From assembly GCA_021846445.1 (NCBI GenBank), contig JAJZWY010000004.1, positions 27,682 to 91,681 of the forward strand: DNA of 64,000 nucleotides, read 5' to 3'. Of this stretch, positions 49,216 through 58,334 are shown in pieces (position 1 is the first letter of the stretch; each line of letters begins with the position of its first letter). Position numbers and translations under genes: made by a program. Below the pieces are notes generated by a model that saw only the letters and a list, made by a program, of their open reading frames with translations, was not told the origin of the DNA and made no database searches. The DNA is from a bacterium. Its GTDB lineage: Bacteria; Patescibacteriota; Saccharimonadia; Saccharimonadales; UBA4665.

Positions 49216-51474
49216 ATGATTATTTATTTCTTATTAATTCCACTAATCATATTAATGGTTGGCATTTTAATTTTATTAAATAAATTTTTTAGTAAAAAGC
49301 AGGATCAATTATCAATATTAAAGATTTTAATTAATGAAAAGAGTAATTTCGGCCAAGAAGATATAAAAAACATTTTAAATAATATATATCAAGACTCAAA
49401 CCAATCGAAATTGGAATTTATTATTAATTATCAATCTTCTGGAATTGCTTTCCTAATACTCACCAAAGCAGATAGAATAAGTGATCTTATCAATATTTTT
49501 AACTCTTATGATCGAACTTTAGACTTTGAAGCAATTTCAATAAATCAAGATGAAATATTTAGTTCCAATTTAAATTATTCTAAAATATTTAAACTTTATT
49601 TTAAAAAACATTTTTGTTTCCCTTTTGACATCAAAAACCAAAAAGCTGATCCTTTGGCTACGCTCACCCTAAACTTTTCTAAATTAGCTCCAAATGATTC
49701 AGCTCAAATAATTCTTAAAATTAATAAGTATCAAAGTCCAAGAATAAAATATTTAAAGAAATATCTTCTTTCTGGAAGAAAAGTTAATAAGTTTGATTAT
49801 CCTATCCCATTTATGATAATTGTTATTCTGAAAATGATCTTTAGGTTGATTTTGGATATTCTAATCGCCCTATTAAAAATTATTGAGTTATTTTCGACTT
49901 ATCAACCGAAGAATTATCAAAGGAAATATAACTCAATAAATTATGACCAAAAGACAGCAAGAAGTTTAGATAAATTATATGATGGTCTATTTAAGGTTGA
50001 TTTTTCTGTAATACTTAGATCCAATTATTTATATCGTGTTAATGAAATGAGTCATGATCTAAATAGTTTCATAGCTACTATAAATAATGATAGTTTCCAA
50101 AAACTTAAATTGAAAGATTATTCTGGTCGATCTGTCGTAAAAATCTTAACTACTCATAAAATAAACGTTTGGTCTTCTGAAGAAATAGGAATATTTTATC
50201 GTTTACCTAAAATTGATAATTTGAACAAATACTTTGAGTTGTCTAGTTATAAAAAACTTTATTTAACTGCTAATCATAAGAAAGAATTAAAGAAAAATGG
50301 CAACTCGCTTATTTTAGGAATAAGCCATGATCAATCCAATGATCTAAAGGTTGGATTGAGTGAAAATGACAGGGAAAGACATTTGTTAATAGTTGGTACA
50401 ACAGGTTCGGGAAAATCTAGCTTATTATATAATCTAATAACACAAGATATTAAGAATAATCGAGGAGTTTGTTTGATTGATCCACATGGTGATTTGGCTG
50501 TTCGGATACTTAATAATCTTAATACCGACGAAGCTAAAAAAGTAATTGAGTTGTCTTCCAAAAGTCTAAGTAACGTTAAAATAAATTTATTGGAGAACAA
50601 TTTTAAACCTGGAACTAAACAATTTAATACCTATAATGAATTAATTGTCGAACAAGTTAGTGCTATTTTTAGAAAATTATTCAATGATAAAAATATAAAT
50701 TCATCAAGAATTGATTATATCCTTAGAAATGCTATTTACAGTCTTTTAGTTACTTCAAACAACAACTTATTTAAAGTATTTGATTTATTTACCGATAAAC
50801 ATTTTCTAGATCAAACTATAAAAAAAATAAAAGATCAAAGATTAAAAAAATTTTGGGAAGAGGAATATAAAAAGGCAGGTGACTTCCAGAAAATAAAAAT
50901 GACTTTTGGGGTTAGTTCGAAAATTGGTAGATTATTGTTCTCTTCTAATTTTAGAGCCGTTTTTGATTGTACTAAATCTAGTATTAACTTTTCGGATATT
51001 ATTAACAATGGTCGAATAGTTATTGCTAATTTGGCAAAAGGAGAATTTGGTGAAGATGAGTCTAATTTAATTGGTTTATTTATTGTAGCTAAAATAGAAA
51101 TAGATGTTATATCAAAATCATCGATTCATTATAGTTTAAGACCAAACTTTTATTTATATATTGACGAGTTCCAGAATTACATTAACAATAGTTTTTGTCA
51201 ATTGCTAGCTGAAGTAAGAAAGTATGGATTATATGTAACCATGGCTGAACAATCTACAGCTATGCAAGATTATCAATTAACTTCGAAGCTACTAGCAAAT
51301 ATAAGTAATTATGCAGTCTTTAAATTAATTAATCGGGATGACATTAGATTATTTAAAGATTACTTCAGTCCTTATTTGAGTGAAAATGATTTTCTGAATA
51401 TAGCTAATTTTAATTTTTATTTTAGTTCTTTTAGTAAAGGTGATAGAACACCAGTAAGCTTAAGATTAACTTAA
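49216..51474 (+). CDS. TraD/VirD4-HerA-type membrane ATPase
   Basis: 752 residues. Membrane segments at about 2-22 and 195-225; a C-terminal ATPase with Walker A GTTGSGKSSLL near 395, DPHGDLAV, and Walker B YLYIDEFQNY near 647, followed by LLAEVRKYGLYVTMAEQS, typical of type IV secretion coupling proteins (TraG/TraD C-terminal domain). Such genes are common in CPR genomes without a conjugation cluster. Likely moves DNA or protein across the membrane, but no relaxase or VirB partner is nearby. Confidence 0.85.
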   Translation: MIIYFLLIPLIILMVGILILLNKFFSKKQDQLSILKILINEKSNFGQEDIKNILNNIYQDSNQSKLEFIINYQSSGIAFLILTKADRISDLINIFNSYDRTLDFEAISINQDEIFSSNLNYSKIFKLYFKKHFCFPFDIKNQKADPLATLTLNFSKLAPNDSAQIILKINKYQSPRIKYLKKYLLSGRKVNKFDYPIPFMIIVILKMIFRLILDILIALLKIIELFSTYQPKNYQRKYNSINYDQKTARSLDKLYDGLFKVDFSVILRSNYLYRVNEMSHDLNSFIATINNDSFQKLKLKDYSGRSVVKILTTHKINVWSSEEIGIFYRLPKIDNLNKYFELSSYKKLYLTANHKKELKKNGNSLILGISHDQSNDLKVGLSENDRERHLLIVGTTGSGKSSLLYNLITQDIKNNRGVCLIDPHGDLAVRILNNLNTDEAKKVIELSSKSLSNVKINLLENNFKPGTKQFNTYNELIVEQVSAIFRKLFNDKNINSSRIDYILRNAIYSLLVTSNNNLFKVFDLFTDKHFLDQTIKKIKDQRLKKFWEEEYKKAGDFQKIKMTFGVSSKIGRLLFSSNFRAVFDCTKSSINFSDIINNGRIVIANLAKGEFGEDESNLIGLFIVAKIEIDVISKSSIHYSLRPNFYLYIDEFQNYINNSFCQLLAEVRKYGLYVTMAEQSTAMQDYQLTSKLLANISNYAVFKLINRDDIRLFKDYFSPYLSENDFLNIANFNFYFSSFSKGDRTPVSLRLT

Positions 51475-51537
51475 ATCTAAGTATAAATTTTTAAACAAAT
51501 AATTTGCTATAATCCAAGTTTAATCGATAATGTATAT

Positions 51538-53835
51538 ATGCAAATAAATAAAAAGAGTAAGCCTAAAAAAGAATATGGATCAAAACTTTTTAGGATAATT
51601 GCCGAGATATCGATCAAATTTAAGTGGTTTGTTTTACTTATCTGGATAATTGGAAGTATTCTAATTATTAAAAATTTACCTAATTTAAGTAATCATACTA
51701 TTTCAAATAACGGAGATTTCCTACCAACTAATTCTCCATCCCAGAAAGCTATTTCATTAGATAAAGTATTTGGAGTCTCTAATATTGGACCTACAATTCC
51801 AGTTATTATTGCAACAACAAATGGAGGGTCAATAACGAATTCTGCCGATCAATCAGTCATTAGTAATTTATTCAATAATTTAAAAAAAGTTCAAGGCGTT
51901 ACAAAGGTTGTTAATTCAGGTATTTCTTCGGATAATCGGGCGGAAGAATTAGTGGTTAGTGCTAGCCCTAACCCGGGAGGGGATAATGTTAGTCTAGTTA
52001 CAAATTTAAGGAATCTAATATCTAGGGTAAATAATTCAACTACTTTAGAAATTCATTTGGCTGGTACAGTAGCATCTACTGTAGACAGCCAGAAGGGGTC
52101 AGGGAAAACAAATAGTCAGATACAATTGTATTCCGTCTTATTTATCGTTATATTGTTGCTCTTAATTTTCCGAGCCCCACTAGCTCCATTGATTACCTTG
52201 GTACCTCCAGTTATAGTTGTTTTCATCGCAGGACCTATTATTGGATTATTGTCTAAACATGGGCTTAAGGTATCCTCTATTGCTCAGTTACTTTTGACAG
52301 TTTTGGTTTTGGGTGCTGGGACTGACTATGGTTTATTTTTGATATTTAGGGTCAGAGAAGAAATTAGAAAAGGTTTAACTAAGAACGAGGCGATCATTAA
52401 AGCTTTAAGTAGGGTGGGTGAGTCGATTACATTTTCGGCAATTACTGTAATCGTAGCCCTACTTTCACTCTTGTTCGCTACATTTGAATTGTACTCAACT
52501 CTAGGAATTCCATTAGCTATAGGAATAGCTTTAATGTTAATCGCAGGATTGACTTTACTGCCCGCTCTGCTATCTATATTTGGGAAGACTGTTTTTTGGC
52601 CAATGAATCTAGAAAAGAGAAAAAATAGGGCAGGACTGTGGAGTAGTATTAGTTCTAAAATTGTTAAAAAACCCGTCTTGGTGTTAGTTATTGGTCTAGT
52701 TATATTTATTTCTCTTGCTAGCTTTATATCTGGATATAAAGGTGGTTTTTTTGCAGGCAATAGTACACCTCCTTCAGGTAGTGATTCTGCACTTGGAAAT
52801 GCCCTTTTAGCAAAATATTTTCCAACGAATAGCTCCAACCCTACTCAAGTTTTGTTTGTATTTAAACAATCCGTTTGGGGTAATTTAGCTGTTCTAACTA
52901 CTATTTATCGTCAGTTAGAAGAAACTAAGCTATTTAGAACGATTGAAGGACCGTTAAATATCAATGGGATAAATATTAACCCCCAGTCATTGCTTAATAT
53001 TAAGAAACAGCCATCATCCTTTTCAAAAACTATAAATTCAAATGTAACTAGAAAAATTAGCTTGATTTCCAAACTAGAAGCTAATTTTATAAGTTCCAAT
53101 GGTAAAACAGTAGCTTATGTAACTTCACTTAGAGCAGGTAATCCAGAATCGACTGGAGCAATGAACGAAGTTCCCTTAATTAGGTCAGTTATTTCGAGAA
53201 TTGCTGCTCAAAATGGTGCAGTTAATAATGGTCTAGTAGGAGAAGCACCTGCATTATATGATATTAATTCTATTTCAGAATCTGATCTTATTAAGATTAT
53301 ACCAATAGCTATAGTTATTATTGGTTTAATCTTGGCAATTCTGATTAGATCTTTAGTCGCACCAATATATTTAATATTATCAGTTGGTTTGTCTTACTTA
53401 GCTAGTTTAGGATTATCTGTTCTCTTGTTTATAGATATTAATAAAGTATCAGGTCTCGTATTTATTCTTCCATTTTTGATGTTTATTTTTCTCTTAGCAC
53501 TCGGGGAAGACTATAATATTTTGGTAATGACTCGGATTAAAGAAGAAGCCAACTCTAAACACCTCAAAGAAGCTGTCCCTAGAGCATTAATAAATACCGG
53601 AACTACGGTCACATCCGCAGGGTTAGTCTTAGCCGGAACATTTGCTGTTTTTGCTCTTATAGCAGGATCTGGATCTGGTGGGAGCGAATTCCAGGATATT
53701 GGATTCGGTTTATCGGCTGGGATAATCCTAGACACTTTTTTTGTCAGAACATTATTAGTTCCATCAATTGTTCTTTTGCTAGGGAAATGGAATTGGTGGC
53801 CATCAAAACATGGCCAGTGGATTAAGGATTCTTAG
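51538..53835 (+). CDS. MMPL/RND-family transporter
   Basis: 765 residues, two halves each with one helix, a large external loop and five helices. GAGTDYGLFLIFRVREEI and ALGEDYNILVMTRIKEEA are the paired proton-relay motifs of MMPL proteins (Asp/Tyr). These export lipids or drugs using the proton gradient and in actinobacteria carry lipids to the outer envelope. TATAAT at 51508-51513 is a candidate promoter. Confidence 0.92.
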   Translation: MQINKKSKPKKEYGSKLFRIIAEISIKFKWFVLLIWIIGSILIIKNLPNLSNHTISNNGDFLPTNSPSQKAISLDKVFGVSNIGPTIPVIIATTNGGSITNSADQSVISNLFNNLKKVQGVTKVVNSGISSDNRAEELVVSASPNPGGDNVSLVTNLRNLISRVNNSTTLEIHLAGTVASTVDSQKGSGKTNSQIQLYSVLFIVILLLLIFRAPLAPLITLVPPVIVVFIAGPIIGLLSKHGLKVSSIAQLLLTVLVLGAGTDYGLFLIFRVREEIRKGLTKNEAIIKALSRVGESITFSAITVIVALLSLLFATFELYSTLGIPLAIGIALMLIAGLTLLPALLSIFGKTVFWPMNLEKRKNRAGLWSSISSKIVKKPVLVLVIGLVIFISLASFISGYKGGFFAGNSTPPSGSDSALGNALLAKYFPTNSSNPTQVLFVFKQSVWGNLAVLTTIYRQLEETKLFRTIEGPLNINGININPQSLLNIKKQPSSFSKTINSNVTRKISLISKLEANFISSNGKTVAYVTSLRAGNPESTGAMNEVPLIRSVISRIAAQNGAVNNGLVGEAPALYDINSISESDLIKIIPIAIVIIGLILAILIRSLVAPIYLILSVGLSYLASLGLSVLLFIDINKVSGLVFILPFLMFIFLLALGEDYNILVMTRIKEEANSKHLKEAVPRALINTGTTVTSAGLVLAGTFAVFALIAGSGSGGSEFQDIGFGLSAGIILDTFFVRTLLVPSIVLLLGKWNWWPSKHGQWIKDS

Positions 53836-53849
53836 GGAGATAGCTTAAT

Positions 53850-54548
53850 TTAGGTACCAAACCTTCTTTTCCTAGAAGCGTAATCTTTTAGGGCATCGTC
53901 TAGGTCGGTTACCGTAAATGCAGGCCAATTCTTTAAAACAAATTTTAATTCGGCATAGGCAGCTTGCCAAAGCATAAAACCACTTAAACGTTGTTCACCT
54001 GATGTTCGAATAATTAAATCTAACGGTGGTAAATCAGGTCCATATAGGTATTTATTGATTAGTTTAGGGTTAATATCCTTGGTATCAATTTTATCTTTTA
54101 TAATTTTTGAAAACGCATCAGATAATTCTTGTTGTCCTCCATAGTTTAGGCATAATGCCAAAGTTCCTGATTTATTATTTTTTGTTAACTCTTCCGCTTT
54201 TTTTATACTTTTAATAATCTTCTGGCTTAAACCTACTTTAGTTCCAAGAAAAATCACCTTAATATCCTTTTTGTCGAGCTTCTTTATTTCTGACGTAGCT
54301 ACCCAATTAAGGAGGTCCATTAAATAAGTTACTTCTTTAGTGCTTCTATTCCAGTTCTCTGTCGAAAAAACAAATGCAGAAACATATTTAATCTTATGAT
54401 CAAAGGCTGCTAAAGCAATTTCTCTGAGCCTTAGATACCCTCTCCTGTGCCCCTCAAAAGGCTTTAACCCTCTTTCTTTTGCCCATCTTCTATTACCATC
54501 AAGGATTAGCCCTAAGTGTGTTGGAAGGTTGGTTTCGGTGGTAGTCAT
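53850..54548 (-). CDS. uppS: Isoprenyl (undecaprenyl) diphosphate synthase
   Basis: 232 residues, cis-prenyltransferase making the C55 lipid carrier for peptidoglycan. HLGLILDGNRRWAKERG (catalytic Asp), HRRGYLRL, FSTENWNRS, LCLNYGGQQEL and DLIIRTSGEQRLSGFMLWQAAYAE are the five conserved regions. Starts inside the end of the glutaredoxin gene (four-base overlap). Confidence 0.95.
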   Translation of the reverse strand: MTTTETNLPTHLGLILDGNRRWAKERGLKPFEGHRRGYLRLREIALAAFDHKIKYVSAFVFSTENWNRSTKEVTYLMDLLNWVATSEIKKLDKKDIKVIFLGTKVGLSQKIIKSIKKAEELTKNNKSGTLALCLNYGGQQELSDAFSKIIKDKIDTKDINPKLINKYLYGPDLPPLDLIIRTSGEQRLSGFMLWQAAYAELKFVLKNWPAFTVTDLDDALKDYASRKRRFGT

Positions 54549-54799
54549 TTATAAATTTTTTCTTCCTTTAATTTGGCGACTAGATCTTGATCTGATGGCT
54601 CTACAATTTTAGAATTATCGCTAAAAATAATTGTTGGGATTTTCTTCATCCCGTTATTTAATTTAACTAGAGTATCTGCTGCAACTTTATCAGTATCGAT
54701 ATCTATATAGTCATATTTAATTTTCAAAGAATCTAATAAAGTTCTAGAACGTTTACAATCGGGGCACCAATTGGCACCATATAGAGTGATATTGGACAT
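54545..54799 (-). CDS. Glutaredoxin-like protein
   Basis: 84 residues from ATG 54799. Thioredoxin fold with the active site WCPDCKRS and cis-Pro KKIPTIIF. Belongs to the NrdH/Grx-like group (mycoredoxin-like). A TTG 15 bases upstream is inside a perfect TATAAT (54806-54811 on the minus strand), which supports the ATG start and a leaderless mRNA, although read-through from typA 20 bases upstream is equally possible. Confidence 0.88.
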   Translation of the reverse strand: MSNITLYGANWCPDCKRSRTLLDSLKIKYDYIDIDTDKVAADTLVKLNNGMKKIPTIIFSDNSKIVEPSDQDLVAKLKEEKIYK

Positions 54800-54818
54800 A
54801 TCGTTATTATACAACTAT

Positions 54819-56642
54819 TTAAAGTTTTAAACTTCTTTTTCTTTTGACAGGATCTAACTCCTTTTTGCGGAGTCTTAGTGAGGAGGGGGTTATTTCTAGA
54901 AGTTCATCTTCTTCAATAAAATCAAGACATTGTTCTAAACTTAGTATCAAGGGAGGAACTAATTGGACGGTTCCATCGCTACTACTCGAGCGCATATTGG
55001 TTAAATGTTTTGCCTTGCAAACATTTATTTCTAGATCATCTTGTTTATTGCCCAGTCCTATAATTTGACCCTTATAAACTTGCACAGCTGGTCCAATAAA
55101 TAGGACTCCTCTATTTTGAGCATTTTCTAGGGAGTATGCGGTAGAAATACCAGTATCAAAACTAATTAATACTCCATTTCGTATCTTCTTTAACGGTGGG
55201 CTGGCGGGTAAATATTCTTTAACAAAACTGTGCATAATAATTTGACCTTTTGTTTTAGTTAATAGATCATTTTTTAGGCCAATCATATTTCTAGTAGATA
55301 TTTTATAAACAAATTTAGTTTTGTTTTTAGCAGGGACATTAAATTGTTGTTCCAATAAGCCCTTTCTTTTTCCCAGCTCCGTTGACAGGACACCCTCGAA
55401 TTCAGAACTAATTTCAATCATTAATTCTTCGATAGGCTCCAAAATAATACCCTTATCCACTTTATTAATTACTTGAGGTCTTCCGACTTCGAATTCATAT
55501 CCTTCTCTTCTTAGGCTTTCTAGTAATACCCCGAGATGGAGCTCCCCTCTACCTGATACTTTAAATCCTATACCTTCAGGTTCTATTTTTATCCCTATAT
55601 TTGTTTCAGTTTCTTTTTTGAGTCTTTGAGCAATTTGTCGAGAACTATTTAATTTTCCTTCTCTTGCTTTGAATGGGGATGTGTTTGGCCCTAAATAGAT
55701 GCTAAGAGTTGGTTCTTCCAGTTTAATTGGCTGAAGTGGTTCAACATGATCAAAATCTGTTAAACTATCGCCAATAGCTCCATCTATTCCAGTTATTTGA
55801 ACTATTTCACCACATTTCGCTTCGCTTACTTCAGTCTTATTTAATCCGCTCAAAACAAAAATTTGGGTTGCTTTAACAGCTAGAATAGTTTTATCTATTT
55901 TAACTAATTTCAGGGGTTGATTGGTTTTTAGACTCCCACGACTTATTCTACCTATAACGTATTTTCCCTTAAAATTATCAAAATCTAAAGAACTAATCAG
56001 TAACTGAAAAGGTTCAGCTGGATCTCCGGGGGGTGGTGGACAAATCCTAATAATTCCCTCTATTAATTTTTCTAAAGTAGCTTCTTGATTAATATTACTT
56101 GGGTAATGATCCCAAGATTTACCTTCTCTTGATATGGCATAGAATGTTTCATAATGGAGCTGATCTTCGTTAATTACTAATTCTAAGAACAGATCAGCGA
56201 TTTTATCTTCAACAATTTTAATATCTAAGCCACTTTTATCTATTTTGTTGATAACTACAATGACTTTTAGGTTGTTTTCTAGTGCTTTTTGAAGAACAAA
56301 TTTAGTCTGAGGCATAGGACCTTCAGCTGCGTCAACTAACAATAAACAACCTTGAGCCATATTGATTGTTCGTTCAACTTCACCACTAAAATCGGCATGT
56401 CCTGGAGTATCAATTATGTTTATTTTATAATCTTTATAAAAAATGGAAGCGTTTTTAGCATTAATCGTAATTCCACGTTCCTTTTCTTGATCGATATTAT
56501 CCATAATTAAACTTTGGCTCATCTCTATTTGGTTTTCTCTAAATAAGCCTGATTGTTTGAGTAAACCATCAACTAGCGTAGTTTTACCGTGGTCAACATG
56601 CGCAATAATAGCAATATTTCGTATTTTAGGTGTCTCGTACAT
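54819..56642 (-). CDS. typA: GTPase TypA/BipA
   Basis: 607 residues, ribosome-associated translational GTPase. AHVDHGKTTLVDGLL (G1), DTPGHADFSGEVER (G3), VINKIDK (G4), then domains II, III, V and the C-terminal domain ending SSLRLRKKELDPVKRKR. Standard length. It assists 50S assembly and stress growth. Its C-terminal tail recurs as a remnant at 507-567. Confidence 0.96.
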   Translation of the reverse strand: MYETPKIRNIAIIAHVDHGKTTLVDGLLKQSGLFRENQIEMSQSLIMDNIDQEKERGITINAKNASIFYKDYKINIIDTPGHADFSGEVERTINMAQGCLLLVDAAEGPMPQTKFVLQKALENNLKVIVVINKIDKSGLDIKIVEDKIADLFLELVINEDQLHYETFYAISREGKSWDHYPSNINQEATLEKLIEGIIRICPPPPGDPAEPFQLLISSLDFDNFKGKYVIGRISRGSLKTNQPLKLVKIDKTILAVKATQIFVLSGLNKTEVSEAKCGEIVQITGIDGAIGDSLTDFDHVEPLQPIKLEEPTLSIYLGPNTSPFKAREGKLNSSRQIAQRLKKETETNIGIKIEPEGIGFKVSGRGELHLGVLLESLRREGYEFEVGRPQVINKVDKGIILEPIEELMIEISSEFEGVLSTELGKRKGLLEQQFNVPAKNKTKFVYKISTRNMIGLKNDLLTKTKGQIIMHSFVKEYLPASPPLKKIRNGVLISFDTGISTAYSLENAQNRGVLFIGPAVQVYKGQIIGLGNKQDDLEINVCKAKHLTNMRSSSSDGTVQLVPPLILSLEQCLDFIEEDELLEITPSSLRLRKKELDPVKRKRSLKL

Positions 56643-56651
56643 ATAAATAAA

Positions 56652-56666
56652 CGACCTCTTTGGTCG
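56652..56666 (-). promoter_or_regulatory. Leader hairpin before typA
   Basis: Minus-strand CGACC-AAAGA-GGTCG, 10 bases before the typA ATG, with the Shine-Dalgarno-like AGAGG split between loop and 3' stem. If the stem forms, ribosome access would be reduced. Small (5 bp), so this may be incidental. Confidence 0.35.
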
Positions 56667-56706
56667 CCTCCATGGTTATCATTCTATCATAGGTTATAAT
56701 AATAGG

Positions 56707-57210
56707 GTGGGTAAAAATATAAAACGACTAAGAAATAGAAATATTTTTTATTATTTGCTGATTGTTGCAGTTGCTTGTCTTGTTATTGATTTTGTTTTTT
56801 TTCACCACAGCCCTAAATATAATAATCCTTCATCTAGTCTAGGTAATAACTATGCAATTTGGTTGAATCAGAACAGAACTAACCTGATCCACTATCAAAC
56901 ACTGGCTAACCAAATCATTAATGATGCATCTAGTGTTTCATATTCACAGATGGGTGCTACTTGTAACAGCTTGAACGCATATATAAACTCAAATCAAATT
57001 AATTTTGGGGGCGTAGCAATTCAAAATATTTACAATCAAGCTATGTCAGATTATCGATTAGCCACCTCCGATTGTCTCTCGGGAATTCGTCTTTATGATA
57101 GCGGTGATTCTAGTGGTAGTGCAACTACCTTTGATCAATCTGCAACAGATATTGTTAGAACCACTAATTTGCTCAAAAGTGCTAATGGATTAATCAACCA
57201 AATACTTTAG
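56707..57210 (+). CDS. Unknown anchored protein, relative of the 5470-6045 protein
   Basis: 167 residues from GTG 56707, which lies six bases after TATAAT (56695-56700), another leaderless layout. One membrane helix (about 15-32), then a helical external part with two cysteines 37 positions apart around YNQAMSDYRLA, matching the pattern in the mer-like operon protein (YWSQAQTYYQSA). Function unknown. Ends in a four-base overlap with the convergent gene. Confidence 0.7.
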   Translation: MGKNIKRLRNRNIFYYLLIVAVACLVIDFVFFHHSPKYNNPSSSLGNNYAIWLNQNRTNLIHYQTLANQIINDASSVSYSQMGATCNSLNAYINSNQINFGGVAIQNIYNQAMSDYRLATSDCLSGIRLYDSGDSSGSATTFDQSATDIVRTTNLLKSANGLINQIL

Positions 57211-57644
57211 GGGCGTGCTAAATAAAACCCAGCTATCCCATTACCAGTAGCACGATCAGGTCCTTCTGATTTAAAAGTATATAATGGATGACCTTTATAG
57301 GAATACTGAAGTTTACCATTATCCGATCGTTTAAATACAGAAAAATTGATTGGTAAACCAGAAACTTGTTTAGAAGCATAATAGCCTGGCCACAGGCTTA
57401 GACAAGAGCCAAGACAATTACTCTTATTGAATCCATCTAAATTGTATGTATAGAGTGCTTGGCCATCAGGTTCTGCCAGATAATTTCCCAAAGTATTATT
57501 GTAAATGGTTTTTGCGATAAAATTATCCACTACTGCAGAGTTAGTATTAGTTTTATTTTTAGTTCCCACAACCACTATAAGCGTTGTGATCCCTATGATA
57601 ACAACGATACCTAAAACAATAAAAAGAGATTTATATTTACCCAA
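57207..57644 (-). CDS. Secreted-repeat (Lipoprotein_15-type) protein
   Basis: 145 residues from TTG 57644, supported by GGAGG nine bases upstream. An anchor helix at about 5-27 precedes two halves of the PF03640 pattern: GQALYTYNLDG...SNCLGSCLSLWPGY and GHPLYTF. This family, common in actinobacteria and CPR, is of unknown function; the CxxxC and WP are its marks. No lipobox Cys is seen, so it is anchored by the helix. Confidence 0.8.
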   Translation of the reverse strand: MGKYKSLFIVLGIVVIIGITTLIVVVGTKNKTNTNSAVVDNFIAKTIYNNTLGNYLAEPDGQALYTYNLDGFNKSNCLGSCLSLWPGYYASKQVSGLPINFSVFKRSDNGKLQYSYKGHPLYTFKSEGPDRATGNGIAGFYLARP

Positions 57645-57682
57645 AATCTAAATCCTCCATTTAGTCTTCCTATTATACTACG

Positions 57683-58207
57683 TTAATTCAAAAAACAATA
57701 TTCTAATAAGAGTGTACCGGATTTATTTAATTTTTTAACGTTCAATAATTTAAGATTATAATCTTTTTCCAAATTACCAAATAATTGAATACCTTTCGAA
57801 AATAGTTTTGGCTCAATTGTTAAGTAAATATAATTTATTAGGCCTCTATTTAAGAACAAATCGAATATAGTGGCTCCTCCTATAACTAAAGCTTCTTGGT
57901 AACCTCTTTTTTCTAATTGCTGAATAATTTGATCAGGAGGTAGGTCACTGAATTCTAGCTGGTTTTTTAAAAAATTGCTTTGGTATTTGGTTTTATTCTT
58001 AGTAAGAACGATTACTAATTTATTTGGATTAGCCCCTAAATTCATTGCTTGGTAAGTATTACTTCCGATAATGACTAAATTCGCATTTTGAAACATATCT
58101 TGGTAGTGATCATGATCTGCTCTAGAGGTCCAGTTCGATATATCGCTATTTTCCCCTTTAGTAATTTTATTATTTAAGCTACTAACTACTATCATACTTA
58201 TCTTCAT
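57683..58207 (-). CDS. Dihydrofolate reductase family protein
   Basis: 174 residues from ATG 58207. Upstream in-frame codons overlap TATAAT (58215-58220 on the minus strand), seven bases before this ATG, so the shorter start is preferred. KISMIVVSSLNNKI at the N-terminus, NLVIIGSNTYQAM, and VIGGATIFDLFL are DHFR/RibD C-terminal features. It probably reduces dihydrofolate with NADPH, or a deaminated pyrimidine; the active-site acid of DHFR is not certain here, so folA is not assigned. Confidence 0.8.
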   Translation of the reverse strand: MKISMIVVSSLNNKITKGENSDISNWTSRADHDHYQDMFQNANLVIIGSNTYQAMNLGANPNKLVIVLTKNKTKYQSNFLKNQLEFSDLPPDQIIQQLEKRGYQEALVIGGATIFDLFLNRGLINYIYLTIEPKLFSKGIQLFGNLEKDYNLKLLNVKKLNKSGTLLLEYCFLN

Positions 58208-58334
58208 TAGTTTCATTATATACACTCTCAAACTGAGCGGTAAAATTATACCAAAATAAAAACCAAAAGATAATTTAAGCCTATTCTAATTTTAAAACAG
58301 AATTTTGAGAATATTAGAGTTGTTCGGTAATTAT

